DNA of 64,000 bases from Narthecium ossifragum (Eukaryota; Streptophyta; Magnoliopsida; Dioscoreales; Nartheciaceae), in NCBI GenBank assembly GCA_963920575.1, contig OY986968.1, forward strand, positions 9,045,485 through 9,109,484. The letters run 5' to 3'. The notes under the pieces were generated by a model. That model was not told where the DNA came from. It did not search any database and saw nothing but the letters and a program-made list of their open reading frames with translations. Position 1 is the stretch's first letter, and the number at the start of each line of letters is the position of its first letter. Made by a program: the position numbers and the translations under genes. Below are positions 55,011 to 64,000 of this stretch, piece by piece.

Positions 55011-55712
55011 GGCGTGGGGGTCGTTGTAGGCGGGGCGGGGGCGCCGGGCAAGGTATCGGAGGAAGACGGAGGAGAGAGAAACAGAGGGAGGAGAGAAAGG
55101 GAGAGGGGAGAAACAGAGGAAGAGGGAAGGGAGAAAGGAGAGGGGAGAAACAGAGGGGAGAGGGGGGGGGAGAGAGGAGAGAGAGGCAGGAGGAGAGAGA
55201 GAGAGAGGCGGGAGGAGAGAGAGAGAGTGGATGGAGAGACAAGACCATGTGGAGAGAGAGGTCGAGGGGAGAGAGAACCTTGACGTTCTGTTTTTTTGTA
55301 TCACATGTGAATGATATCTCTTAAGTAATAATTAATAACTAAATATTCCTAACTAATAATCAAGGATTCCTTGAAATTGACAAGGATTTCTCACTTATGG
55401 AGGAATAAATTTGATAGACCTGTCATGTGACATTAAGAAATTCCTCGCATAAGTAAGGAATTTTCTCATTTCTTTCTCTCATACTTGTGTCAGGTGGCAT
55501 TAAATGATAAGAGAGAATTGGCAAGGGTATTTTGGTCCTGAATTTATGTATTTGGCATGCTTTGTAAACAAACACGAAAGTGTCCCTCGATTGACAAATC
55601 GAAAGACAAGTGGATTTAAAAAGAAAATAATACTCACGGATAGCACCATAAATAATATAATAGTACTATTTTGTGTAACTAATTACCTATATCCATGAGA
55701 CCTAACATCAAT

Positions 55713-56827
55713 GAATTTTTTATATTTTAGATCCGATCGTTTTTTGTATTTACAATTCGAGTCTGATTTGCTTTTACTTCTTAATTTTAAAACACTTTTA
55801 CTCCTCATTAATGCAACTATCACTTCTTACTCTCTCTTCCCACATCATTTAATGTCCAGTTACTCCAAATGCCCTTAGATCCACCTTCCATCACATCCCC
55901 CAGCACCACCTTCAACGAATCCAACTTCCTTCACTTTCCCGACCATCCACACCAAGCCCCACATCCTCCTCATCAAAAAGTCACCACCGGAGACCACCTT
56001 CGTCCTTCCTACAACAACATTGTTACCTTGCTGCAAGCTAGCAAGTCTCTGCTCCCACTCTAGTGCCATCATAAGTCGACGTCGTAAGGATGATCTGACT
56101 CCTTAACTCGCCTTCTCCGCTACTGTTAACTTACACAAACCCCAGATCTAAGTACCCATAAACCCCTGACCTCTCCTCCAAGGTTTTTCGGCGAGATCCG
56201 CTTACCAACACCACCCCGTCGTCTCAGCTCGTCTTATTGAGTACTCATTCTCTTTTTTATTTCTTTGAAATACTCCTCACTCGTCAAGGAAAACGAGCCG
56301 AGATGATATGGTGGCGTTGGTAACCGGATCTCACCGAAAAACCTTGGAGGAGAGGTCGGGGGTTTATGGGTACTCAAATCTGAGGTTTGTGGAGTTTAAG
56401 AAGGCAGGTTAAGGAGGTGGATCATCCTTACGACGTCAACCTATGATGGCGTGAGAGTGGGAGTAGAGGATTGCTAGCTTGGCAGTAAGGTGGCGGTGTT
56501 GTTGTAGGAAGGCCGAAGATGGTCTCCAACAATGGGTTTCCAATGAGGAGGCGGTGCTGCTTGGCGTGGATGGCTAGGAAAGTAAAGGAGGAGGTCGGAT
56601 TCGTCGGAGGTGGTGCTAGAGGGATGTGATGGACAATTGATTTAAGGGCATTTGGGAGTAGCTGAGCATTAAATGAGGCGGGGAGAGAGAGAGAAGTGGT
56701 AGGTACATTAATGAGGGAAAAGGCATATATCTTAAACATTAAGAAATGGCTGAAATTGTAAACGAAAAGTAAATCGGACTCAAATTTCAAATTCATAAGA
56801 CGATCGGATTTAAAGTGTAAAAAATTC
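55713..56827. mobile_element. 1115-bp foldback element, MULE-like
   Basis: The two halves (55713-56240 and 56290-56827) are inverted copies around a ~50-nt AT-rich loop. Termini are GAATTTTTTATATTTTAGAT and, reverse-complemented, GAATTTTTTACACTTTAAAT. Flanks TAACATCAAT (55703-55712) and TAAAATCAAC (56828-56837) match at 8 of 10, a decayed Mutator-like duplication. The centre of each arm is GC-richer and may derive from a gene, but I do not recognise it. Confidence 0.7.
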
Positions 56828-56837
56828 TAAAATCAAC

Positions 56838-57248
56838 TAAGGAGACCAAAACTAATGGAAGGTTGTTGTTTCAATATTTAAATAATATAAACATCATTAC
56901 ATAAATATAAAAAATTATGAACGTTAAAGTCTGATACTTTTGCGACATTAGCTTAAAAAAACATTTACATATATGCCACCCAAAGTTTTGATTTTCCGTA
57001 TATACCGCTATATTTTCATAATTACATTATCCCATATCAAATAGATGCAATTTTCTCAAATTTCGAATGGGGGTAGATGAGAGCATTTACATAAATTTCT
57101 CTCCCATCGTTATCTTCTAACACAGTCAAATAACATATCCCCCACGAAAGGTAATTACAGTGGCATATTTGGCAGGTACAAAAATTTGAAATTTTTGAGT
57201 GACATATATGTAAACTAGTGTTGGCATGTGCCACCTGACACATTTTTA
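56838..57248. other. Unassigned AT-rich stretch
   Basis: I see no gene or clear repeat structure. Confidence 0.4.
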
Positions 57249-57665
57249 AGCTCCGTTTACGCGTGCGTTGTGTTTTATATGACTGAGGTGCGGCGCGGTG
57301 CGTTTGTAAACTGTGGTGAGGAGTGGTGCGATAACAACTGAAAAACTGTTTTGCATGTAAAATTAATATTTATGGTAGAAAGGTGTATTCATGAAGTTTG
57401 TTGTTTGGATGTGTGTTTAGTTCAACTATAGTGTAGTCAAAACATTAGCTTTTTCATTCAAAAATTAGTTAAGATTTTGTTTCTATATTTTTTATGCGCC
57501 GCACCCAAGGTGCAGTTAAATAAAAGCACCTATGAGCTGCTTCGCGGTTTGGATGTGGTCCCTACCAGTTTACGTAGTTCTCAAACGAAGTTATTATGAA
57601 TACAGTTGTATTCGGTCCAAAAGAATATGCGTTTGAGCAGCACAAATGCACTCTCAAACGGACCC
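57249..57665. mobile_element. Possible Tourist-like MITE, 417 bp
   Basis: Left AGCTCCGTTTACGCGTGCGT and right (reverse complement) GGGTCCGTTTGAGAGTGCAT are imperfect inverted repeats flanked by TTA (57246-57248 and 57666-57668). The 3-bp duplication is weak evidence on its own. Confidence 0.45.
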
Positions 57666-58133
57666 TTAGTTGTTCACATTTTTACAGTTATGTCCACATA
57701 TTTCTGGTCTCCACTCTTGGATCTTGAATTGAACAAATTCTAGATATAGTTATATAGGTAAAGTACATTTTGATACCTTCGACTTTCGGTAATACGCAAT
57801 CTTCTGCTACCCTATAAAATAAAAAGATACCTTTTGGTATTCTAACGTTTTGAAAATGTGCACGATAATACCAAAACTCTGACGTTGTTACATGTGCTAA
57901 CGATAAACCTAATTTGACTAATTTTGATTTTTATCAACGAATAAATTTTTAACATGTGGCAGAAGAGGGAGAATTAGGGAGAGAGAAGAGAGAAGCGGGG
58001 AGAGAAAGAGAGGAAGGAGAACGATGATCATCCATGACTCGGCGTCGGAGGAGGATCGTCGGGAAGATTTCATAGGGCCTCAAGAAAGTCTCCAGGTGTC
58101 AAAGTGGCGGCGGAGGTGCTTAGATGGCGATGG

Positions 58134-58520
58134 TCGAAGAGGCCAACCAAGACTTCGGTGGCGTCGGGGGTTGGGTTTATAATGAAGGATATAATGGTGG
58201 AGAATTCGGCTGGTCCGTAAAAGCACGAGGCGGTGGCGCTCCTGGTGGGGGTGAACCACACGGTGGTCTACTGATGCAACAACATCAGATACCAGGATAC
58301 GCTCTGCGCCCATTCACAGAGTCAATTCTTTTGCGAGTGCGGCATCTTTGGCACCGTTCACTTCGTCTTCGGCAACACGGCGATGGTGCTCTAGAACTGT
58401 AGCCTTTGGGCGCGGAAGCCACTGCCCATGCAGAAGAACACAGTCACTGCGCATAACCAGAAGGACCCCAACGAGAACACCATCATCTCCGTGCACACCT
58501 GCCGCGATGTGGTGACGTCG
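58134..58520 (+). pseudogene. Pectin methylesterase fragment, middle part
   Basis: One uninterrupted frame with three stops (TAA 58218, TGA 58272, TAG about 58401): RPTKTSVASGVGFIMKDIMV, ENSAGP, KHEAVALLVGVNHTVVY, then IRYQDTLCAHSQSQFFCECG, IFGTVHFVFGNTAMVL and KPLPMQKNTVTAHNQKDPNE. The order GFIxxDIxxENxAGP, YQDTLxxHS, GTVDFIFGN, QKNTVTAQxRxDPN is that of carbohydrate esterase family 8 (cell-wall pectin de-esterification). The catalytic Asp of the DFIFG motif is His here (VHFVFG), so the fragment would be inactive even without the stops. The C-terminal part is at 62478-62735, beyond the kinase fragment. Confidence 0.88.
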
Positions 58521-58789
58521 AAGCTAGAGATGTCCTCTCTGACTTCTTTTAAATTGTCTAAAAAGTTCATATTTTTAACTTTGGAATGGATGCAAAGTAC
58601 GCGTACACATGGAAGGTGAACGAGAAGGGCAACGTGTACAGTGTTGATAAATTTAGCTTACTTAGCTTGTCTATCTTAGGTAGAAGGAGGATTTGATGCA
58701 ATTAGCATCAATCATGCTTATGTTTATTTTCCTTTCTTGTGTGCCTCCTCCTCTATATAAAGGATGGCCTTTGTATAGTTGCACAAGAC

Positions 58790-61700
58790 AGTTGTTGCGG
58801 CTGCTACCAGCACATCAGCTCCCGACTCCTCTTCTACAATGTCGCTGTCATCCCTTAATGTAGCTGACCTTGAGGCAATCCTTCACCATGTCCTCTCTCG
58901 TACTTCTATGGCCTTATCCGTCCTCCCATGTAACAATTCCCCTTGGTTAATAGACTCAGATTGTTGTAACCACATCACCCCTGATTCTTCTATCATATCT
59001 CAGAAGAAGTCCTTAAATCATGCTCCAACCATATATACTGTTGATGGCTCTCGTATGTTTGTTAGTGATGTAGGCCATGTTTCTACCTCCTAGATTTATG
59101 TACCTGACATTTTTTTAGTTCCTGATTTGTCCCTAAATCTTCTCTATGTGGGACAAACATGGTCTTATCCTGACATTTTTTAACTAGTTGGGACCGGGCG
59201 TAAAGTTCATCATCTATTTGAACTGTTGAACTATCCCATCTGCATATTCCTAGTTATGCTTCATCCATTGCCGCTGGTATTTCATCTAGGGTTTGGCATT
59301 CTGATCTTTGCCATACCTCTTTAAATCGTGTACAGTCTTTAGCTTCCAGTGGTCACTTAGGGAATGTCAAATTTGAGTCCTTTGATTATTTGTCCTGTCA
59401 ATTAGGAAAACAAAAGGCTCTATTTTTTAATAAGAGTGCCTCTACATCTTCTGCACCATTTGACCTTGTTCACTCTGATATATATGGGGGCCCGGTCCTA
59501 TTTCTTCTAAGGGGTGATCGCGCTATTTTGTTGCTTTCATTGATGATTTTTCTCGATACACATGGCTTTATCTTTTACATGATGGATTTGGGTTATTTAC
59601 TATTTTCCGAGCCTTTACAACAATGGTACAAACTCAGTTCAATCGTGACTTCAAGAATTTCCGATCTGATAATGCAATGGAGTATATGAGTGCTTCTTTT
59701 GCTGAAATGCTTGTTCAGGATGGCATCCTATCTCATGCAACCTGCCCGTATACTTCACAGCAGAATGGTCGTGTTGAACGCAAGCATCTTCATATTCTCG
59801 ACACGATCAAATCCCTTCTCATTTCAACATCTCTTCCCGAGTCATTTTGGGGAGAAGCTGCACTCACCATTGTCTAAAAAATTAATCGTGTTCCATCCCC
59901 TACTATCCTTAATCGATCTCCATATGAGCTTCTATATGACAAGGTACCCGATTATTCTATTCTTAAAGCTTTCGGTTGTGCTTGTTTTGTCCTCCTTCCA
60001 CCCCATGAGCGGTCTAAGCTTGAACCACGTTCTCGTCTTTGTTGCTTTCTTGGATATGGCATTGAGCAAAAGGGGTATCGATGCTATCATCCAATCTCCA
60101 AGCGCCTCCGAATTTCAAGACATGTCCATTTCTGGGAACACAAGCTATTCACTTGTATTTTCCAAATTTCGTCCAATCCTCCTTACTCACCCATTTTTAC
60201 TGATCCTACCATTAATCTTTTCCCAGTACCTACTTGTGATGCAGGTGATGAAAGTTCAACAGCTGATCAATTAGCAGTTGTTCCTCACAAGACTGGACCA
60301 TCCGCTAATCCCACAGTCACACCCAACCCAACTTCGTCATCTTCTTCTTCAACTCTAGCTTCGTAGTTCTAGTCTTGTGAGAGCTACTCCCTCCTATCTT
60401 AAAGATTATCATTGCTTTTCTGTTTTTGCCACTCTTTATGAGCCTCGTAGTTATCGCAAAGCTAGTTCTGATCCCTTGTGGCAACAAGCAATGTCTGACA
60501 AACTTCAGGTCCTTCTCAAAACCCATATGTGGGATCTCGTAGACTTGCCTCGGAAAAATACTGTAGTAGGATGCAAGTGGGTGTATAAGATTAAAACGCA
60601 AGCTGATGGGCCGGTGGAACGTTACAAAGCACGTCTTGTTGTGCGCGGTTTTACTCAGGATCAAGGTATTGATTATGATGAGACTTTCGCTCTGATGGCC
60701 CGTCTTACATCTTTCTGATCCTTACTTGTGGTGGCAGCCATTCGCCAGTGGTAGCTATTCTAGATGGATGTCAAAAATGCCTTTCTCATAGGTGACTTAG
60801 TTGAAAAAGTCTATTTGAAGCCTCCTCCAGGTTTTGAACACCCGCCTTAGAAGGTCTGTTGACTGCGGAAAGCCCTTTATGGTCTCAAGCAGTCTCCTCG
60901 CGCTTGGTTTTCCAAATTCAGTTCTATCCTGGCATAGCAGGGTTTCACCTCCAGTGCTTATGATTCGGCCTTATTTATTAGGTGGTATGAGGCTGGCATG
61001 ATCATTCTCCTGCTCTATGTAGATGACATGGTCATCACTGGCGATGATATTTCGGGGATCAGTGCTCTTCAACAATTCCTCGGTCAACAATTTGAGATGA
61101 AGGATTTGGGTTCCCTTAGTTACTTTCTGGGACTTGAGGTGACATCCAACTCCGATGGCTACTGTCTATCTTAGGCTAAGTATGCATCTGAGCTATTTTC
61201 ACATGCCGGGCTGACAAATAGTAAGACTGTGGATAGTCCTCTAGAGACCAATGCAAAGCTCCTTCCTACTGATGGCGAATCTTTAGCTGATGCCACTCTC
61301 TATCGACAGTTAGTGAGTAGTCTTATTTATCTGATTGTGACTCATCCTGATATTTCCTACACAGTCAACTTGGCTGTCCTCAGGATCCTTTGCTATGTAA
61401 AGGGGACTCTGTTCCAAGGGATTCATATCTCTGCTCATTCTTCATTAGATCACCAAGCATACTCAGATGCTGATTGGGTAAGGGATCCCACTGATCGTCG
61501 CTCTACTGCTAGTTACTGTTTCATGCTTGGCACATCTCTCATCTCATGGAAGAGTAAGAAGCAGATAGTCGTATGTCGCTCTAATACTGAGCCTGAGTAT
61601 CGTGCATTGCAAATACTACATCTAAGCTTTTATGGCTTCATTGGCTACTCCAAGATATGTGTTTTTGTTTCTAGCAGCTCTGTCATTCATTGTGATAGTA

Positions 61701-61924
61701 CTAGTGACATTCAGATTGCTCACGACGATGTTTTCCATGAGTGCACGAAGCACATTGAGATTGATTGTCATTTCATCCGTCATCATATCCGGCAGGCTAC
61801 GTTTCATCTTCATCACAATGCCTGTGCTGATCAGTTAGCTGACATCTTCAGGAAGGCTCATCCTCTTGGTCGTCATCGTGACTTAGTTTGCAAACTCAAG
61901 TTGGCATCTACTCTACCACCTTGA
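58790..61924 (+). pseudogene. pol: Copia polyprotein pseudogene
   Basis: Copia order is protease, integrase, RT, RNase H. Protease: SPWLIDSDCCNHITPD (family DSG is DSD here). GAG pre-integrase: VWHSDLCHTSLNRVQSL with SCQLGKQK. Integrase: DLVHSDIYG, FRSDNAMEYMSASF, TSQQNGRVERKHLHIL. RT: GCKWVYKIKTQADG, YKARLVVRGFTQDQG, LLYVDDMVITGDD (61011-61050). RNase H: AYSDADWVRDPTDRRSTASY, SWKSKKQIVVCRSNTEPEY, ending at 61922-61924. At least eight stops and several frameshifts (about 59500, 60000, 60370, 60720) interrupt it, and a short deletion lies near 61377 between RT and RNase H. It cannot produce functional enzymes. Confidence 0.9.
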
Positions 61925-61937
61925 GTTTGAGGGGGGG

Positions 61938-62134
61938 TGTTGATATATTTACCTTACTTAGCTTGTCTATCTTAGGTAGAAGGAAGATTTGATGCAATTA
62001 GCATCAATCATGCATATATGTATTTTTCCTTTCTTGTGTGCCTCCTCCTCTATATAAAGGATGACCTTTGTATAGTTACACACACACACACAGAATATAT
62101 ACAAAATTGTCCAATCTTGTCTCTATCTTTATCA
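61938..62134 (+). repeat. 3' LTR of the copia element (197 bp)
   Basis: TGTTGATATATTTACC to CTCTATCTTTATCA, with TATA box CTATATAAAGG (62051-62061; 58754-58764 in the 5' LTR) and a short CA repeat. The 5' copy stops before the last ~50 bp. Confidence 0.9.
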
Positions 62135-62477
62135 TACAGCTTCGGGGTGGTGCTGATGGAGCTAGTGACATGGTGGAAGCCGATCGAGGTGGAGTATGGG
62201 GAGAACAAGGACATCATCCACTGGGTGTTCGGGAAGCTGACGAGCCGGGAGGACTTGCTTTGCTTGGTGTACAGCCGGATACCGGAGTGGGCGTGGGACG
62301 AGGTTGTACGGGTGCTTCACATCGTCGTGCTCTGCACTGCCTGGCTTTTGGTCATGCGGTCGATGATGAGGAAGGTGGTGAAGATGCTGGAGGAGGTGTT
62401 CGCCGGCCGAGACATTGAGTGGTACGATGGAAGAAGGTGTGGTTTAAAGATTGAACTACTCGTGAGTTGTTTGTATG

Positions 62478-62735
62478 ATGTCTTATATGGGTGACAATGT
62501 AGACCCCGCTGGGTGGCTGGAGTGGAACGCCACCTTTGCCCTCAACACACTCTACTACGACGAGTACATGAACTATGGCCCCGGGGTGGCGGTGGGGAAG
62601 AAGGTCACATGGCTGGTGTTCCGGGTCATCATGGTGCCGAAGGAGGCCAGTAAGTTCACGGTGGCGAAGTTCATCTATGGGTTGTTGTGGCTGCCTTCCA
62701 TCGGAGTCGCCTTCTTGACCGCCTCTCTCTCAAAT
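62478..62735 (+). pseudogene. Pectin methylesterase fragment, C-terminal part
   Basis: The frame MMSYMGDNVDPAGWLEWNAT, FALNTLYYDEYMNYGPGVAV, KKVTWLVFRVIMVPKEASKF, TVAKFIYGLLWLPSIGVAF is the closing region of family-8 pectin methylesterases (PxGWxxWxGxFALxTLxYxEYxNxGPGAxTxxRVxW ... FTVxxFIxGxxWLPxTGV). The usual RVKWPGY is KVTWLVF here. It continues the gene begun at 58134 but lacks the segment between DPNE and the GW motif, where the kinase fragment now lies. It terminates at 62757-62759 in the inverted repeat. Confidence 0.88.
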
Positions 62736-62913
62736 TCTCTCTCCTCTGCTATGTGTTAAAAATTTATTTGTCAATAAAAGTAAAAATTAGTCAAATTAGG
62801 TTTGCCTTTAGCACATGCAATGGTGTTGGAGTTTTGGCAGTATTGTGCGCATTTTCAAAACATTAGGGTACCAAAAGGTACTTTTTTTTGAGGTTTATGC
62901 TAATAAAACACTA

Positions 62914-63222
62914 ACGGCACGTTTGATTTGCACAATGAATGGGGGACGGAATGAGATTGGAAGAGGGATGGAATGAAAGCCGGAATGAAGAGTCGAATGG
63001 GCTATTACTAAGATGATTTTGTGATATCAGGATTGGTAATAGGAATGAAGCATTACCATATTTGGTATATAAACAGAAGCCTAAGAATGGAATAGGAATG
63101 AAGTAAAAATAACTAAAATAGCCTTGGTATTTAATAAGATGGTGGGGAGCCATATCCCCAAACAAAGTAACCAAATATGCAAAATGGCTATAAGCTTCAT
63201 GATGCGACATAACCAAACAGAA
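62914..63222. repeat. Possible MITE next to the DUF4378 gene
   Basis: GGCACGTTTGATTTGCA at the left and an inverted CCAAACAGAAGCCGG-type end at the right, with GGAATGAAG-rich repeats inside, typical of small plant MITEs. Repeats are imperfect and no duplication was confirmed. Confidence 0.3.
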
Positions 63223-63245
63223 GCCGGCCTTTGATTGGTTTACAG

Positions 63246-64000
63246 AGAGGATTAAGAAGCCATTGTCGACTATTACGACACGAATCTTGGATTCTTTGAA
63301 GAAGAACAGGTGCAGCCCCATGCATTCTTTTTCTCGGATAAAAGTAGACGATGCATCCCCACACCCACAAGCTCACCAAGACCATGTATCCTTATTAGTT
63401 ATCTCAAAATCCTAATTAGCTAGAATATATCCCTTGGTTTCCATTTTAATCAGTGCTTATATGTTGCTCGAGCAGATCAGAGAAACCGGGAGTTCTTTCC
63501 AAGATTCTGAGTTCCAGTATGTGAGATCGATACTCGAACACGCTGGTGTGATGAAATCACCCACGGCCCACACCTTTCGATGGTATTCTGCCTCCCATCC
63601 ATTAGACCCCATTGTTTTCCACCAGCTCGAGCTGGAGCTCCCACTCGAGCATCAACACACAGGCGACGAGTCCAAGCCTTTCCTCCATGGCCCGTTGCGC
63701 CACCGGTGGAACCGGAAGCTCCTTTTCCGTTTAGTAGAGGAGATACTTGGTCACCTCCTCGAGCACTGCCACTCTGACACTCCCGGCCACCCCATCCACT
63801 TCCTGGGGAGACTCTGGGGTTCTTCCAGCGGCGGCTTCCTCAACTCTGGCTGCAACTGGGAGTTGTTACTGGGCCGGTTATGGAAGCAAATCCAGAGCTT
63901 CCCGGAGGCCTATTGCACGGTGATCGGCAACATCGATGCGCTCGTGGAGGGCGACTTGCCATATGGGAACATGCGCCGGCTGCTGCACCACCCGGCTGTG
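63246..64000 (+). CDS. DUF4378 (LONGIFOLIA/TRM-type) protein, 3' part, runs off the window
   Basis: The main exon (about 63454 to the window end, open) reads AYMLLEQIRETGSSFQDSEF, QYVRSILEHAGVM, HPLDPIVFHQLELELPLEHQ, RKLLFRLVEEILGHLLEH, then EAYCTVIGNIDALVEGDLPY. This is the DUF4378 signature: FxYVxxIL, then P-x-VF-x-LE, then RKLLFDxVNEIL, then LVxEDL, found at the C-terminus of TON1-recruiting-motif/LONGIFOLIA proteins that act on cortical microtubules and cell shape. A likely preceding exon (63246-63309, RIKKPLSTITTRILDSLKKN) ends at AACAG|GTGCAG and would join in frame across a 144-nt intron ending TTTTAATCAG at 63453. That exon and the gene's 5' part are inferred. No stops or frameshifts are seen in 546 bp, so the gene may be functional. 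Confidence 0.8.

Larger units (their letters stand above)
51709..55632. mobile_element. Foldback MULE D1 (3924 bp), complete
   Basis: It is flanked by a perfect 11-bp duplication CTCACGGATAG (51698-51708 and 55633-55643; 9-11 bp is Mutator-like). Almost the whole element is an inverted repeat: 51709 to about 53560 mirrors about 54000-55632, with a centre of TCTCTC/GAGAGA repeats near 53780. Both arms contain the terminal ~350 bp (ACTTATGCGAGGAATTTCTT type), a GC-rich host-like segment, and AAGGAATTCCTTACTTA repeats. It shares ends with D2. No transposase. Confidence 0.92.
58642..62134 (+). mobile_element. Ty1/copia retrotransposon, degenerate, 3493 bp
   Basis: It is flanked by a perfect 5-bp duplication TACAG (58637-58641 and 62135-62139). 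The 5' LTR (from 58642, TGTTGATAAATTTAGC) is cut short at about 58790; the 3' LTR (61938-62134, 197 bp) is whole. The end of the 5' LTR, the primer site and most of gag are deleted. A purine tract (TTTGAGGGGGGG) precedes the 3' LTR. The LTRs differ by several substitutions. Confidence 0.92.
58588..62400 (+). pseudogene. RLK7/HAIKU2-type receptor kinase fragment, split by copia
   Basis: The first piece (58588-58641) reads DAKYAYTWKVNEKGNVYS. After the copia element and one TACAG the frame resumes at 62135 with SFGVVLMELVTWWKPIEVEY, then GENKDIIHWVFGKLTSRE, IPEWAWDEVVRVLHIVVLCT and MRKVVKMLEEV. This is the C-terminal half of a kinase domain (activation-segment exit through subdomain XI) of LRR-XI receptor-like kinases close to RLK7/HAIKU2. 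Substitutions such as WW for GK and MRSMM for LRPSM show decay. It sits between two pieces of the pectin methylesterase, so it was inserted into or joined with that gene copy. Confidence 0.82.
57815..62892. mobile_element. TIR element carrying PME and receptor-kinase fragments
   Basis: Inverted repeats of about 190 bp: left from AAAAAGATACCTTTTGGTAT to GAATAAATTTTTAACATGTG (57815-57960), right the mirror at about 62710-62892. Within them lie pieces of two unrelated host genes on the plus strand, and a copia element that entered later. Removing the copia element leaves a ~1.6-kb non-autonomous element. The length of the repeats suggests a Pack-MULE; I could not find its target duplication, so the superfamily is open. 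Confidence 0.65.

Overview
This is nuclear DNA from a flowering plant, almost certainly a monocot. It carries plant-type LTR retrotransposons (a Tekay/Del-like chromovirus, an Athila-like element and two Ty1/copia elements), L1-like LINEs, MULE, hAT and PIF/Harbinger DNA transposons, and a hairpin whose 5' arm holds the monocot microRNA miR5179. I could not determine the species. Most of the window is nested repeat. Only two non-transposon loci look potentially functional: MIR5179 (25,674-25,840, promoter near 25,363) and the 3' part of a DUF4378 (LONGIFOLIA/TRM-type) gene entering the right edge (about 63,246-64,000).

Layout. 1-21,192: a decayed MULE (family M; left end outside the window) split by a complete Ty3/gypsy chromovirus (element A, 2,205-13,575) and by an Athila-like element (B, from 13,745) that has lost protease, reverse transcriptase and most of RNase H. 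A solo B LTR (9,591-11,247) sits inside the 3' LTR of A. The 3' end of B is rearranged against a reversed LTR relic of family C. 21,193-25,000: a 5'-truncated LINE with a 17-bp target duplication, an 869-bp MULE carrying a GRF zinc-finger fragment, and a 1.3-kb hAT. 25,300-25,840: MIR5179. 27,365-35,300: a reverse-strand LINE split by a 7.07-kb M-family MULE with a perfect 9-bp duplication; inside that MULE are a Harbinger MITE and a gag-only copia element (F). 35,400-42,380: MITE-like inverted repeats, a possible solo LTR, a hAT and microsatellites.

42,379-56,827 is a cluster of foldback MULEs. D2 carries fragments of a BIG-type ARF-GEF and of a CLV1/BAM-type LRR receptor kinase in both arms, and is itself hit by solo LTR C, which contains solo LTR B3. 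A further palindromic element contains the 200-N assembly gap. D1 is a 3.9-kb near-complete palindrome, and a 1.1-kb palindrome follows it. 57,815-62,892 is a TIR-bounded segment in which a pectin methylesterase pseudogene is interrupted by an RLK7/HAIKU2-type kinase fragment, which is in turn interrupted by a copia element.

The recurring signal that ordinary annotation does not explain is an array of short palindromes built on a TCGATC/GATCGATC core in the LTRs of at least four different retrotransposon families (A, B, C, F). Where a TATA box can be seen, the arrays lie mostly just upstream of it. One exact 20-bp block is shared between a copia LTR and the Athila-like 3' LTR. Target-site duplications were matched by eye; no alignment or database search was run.
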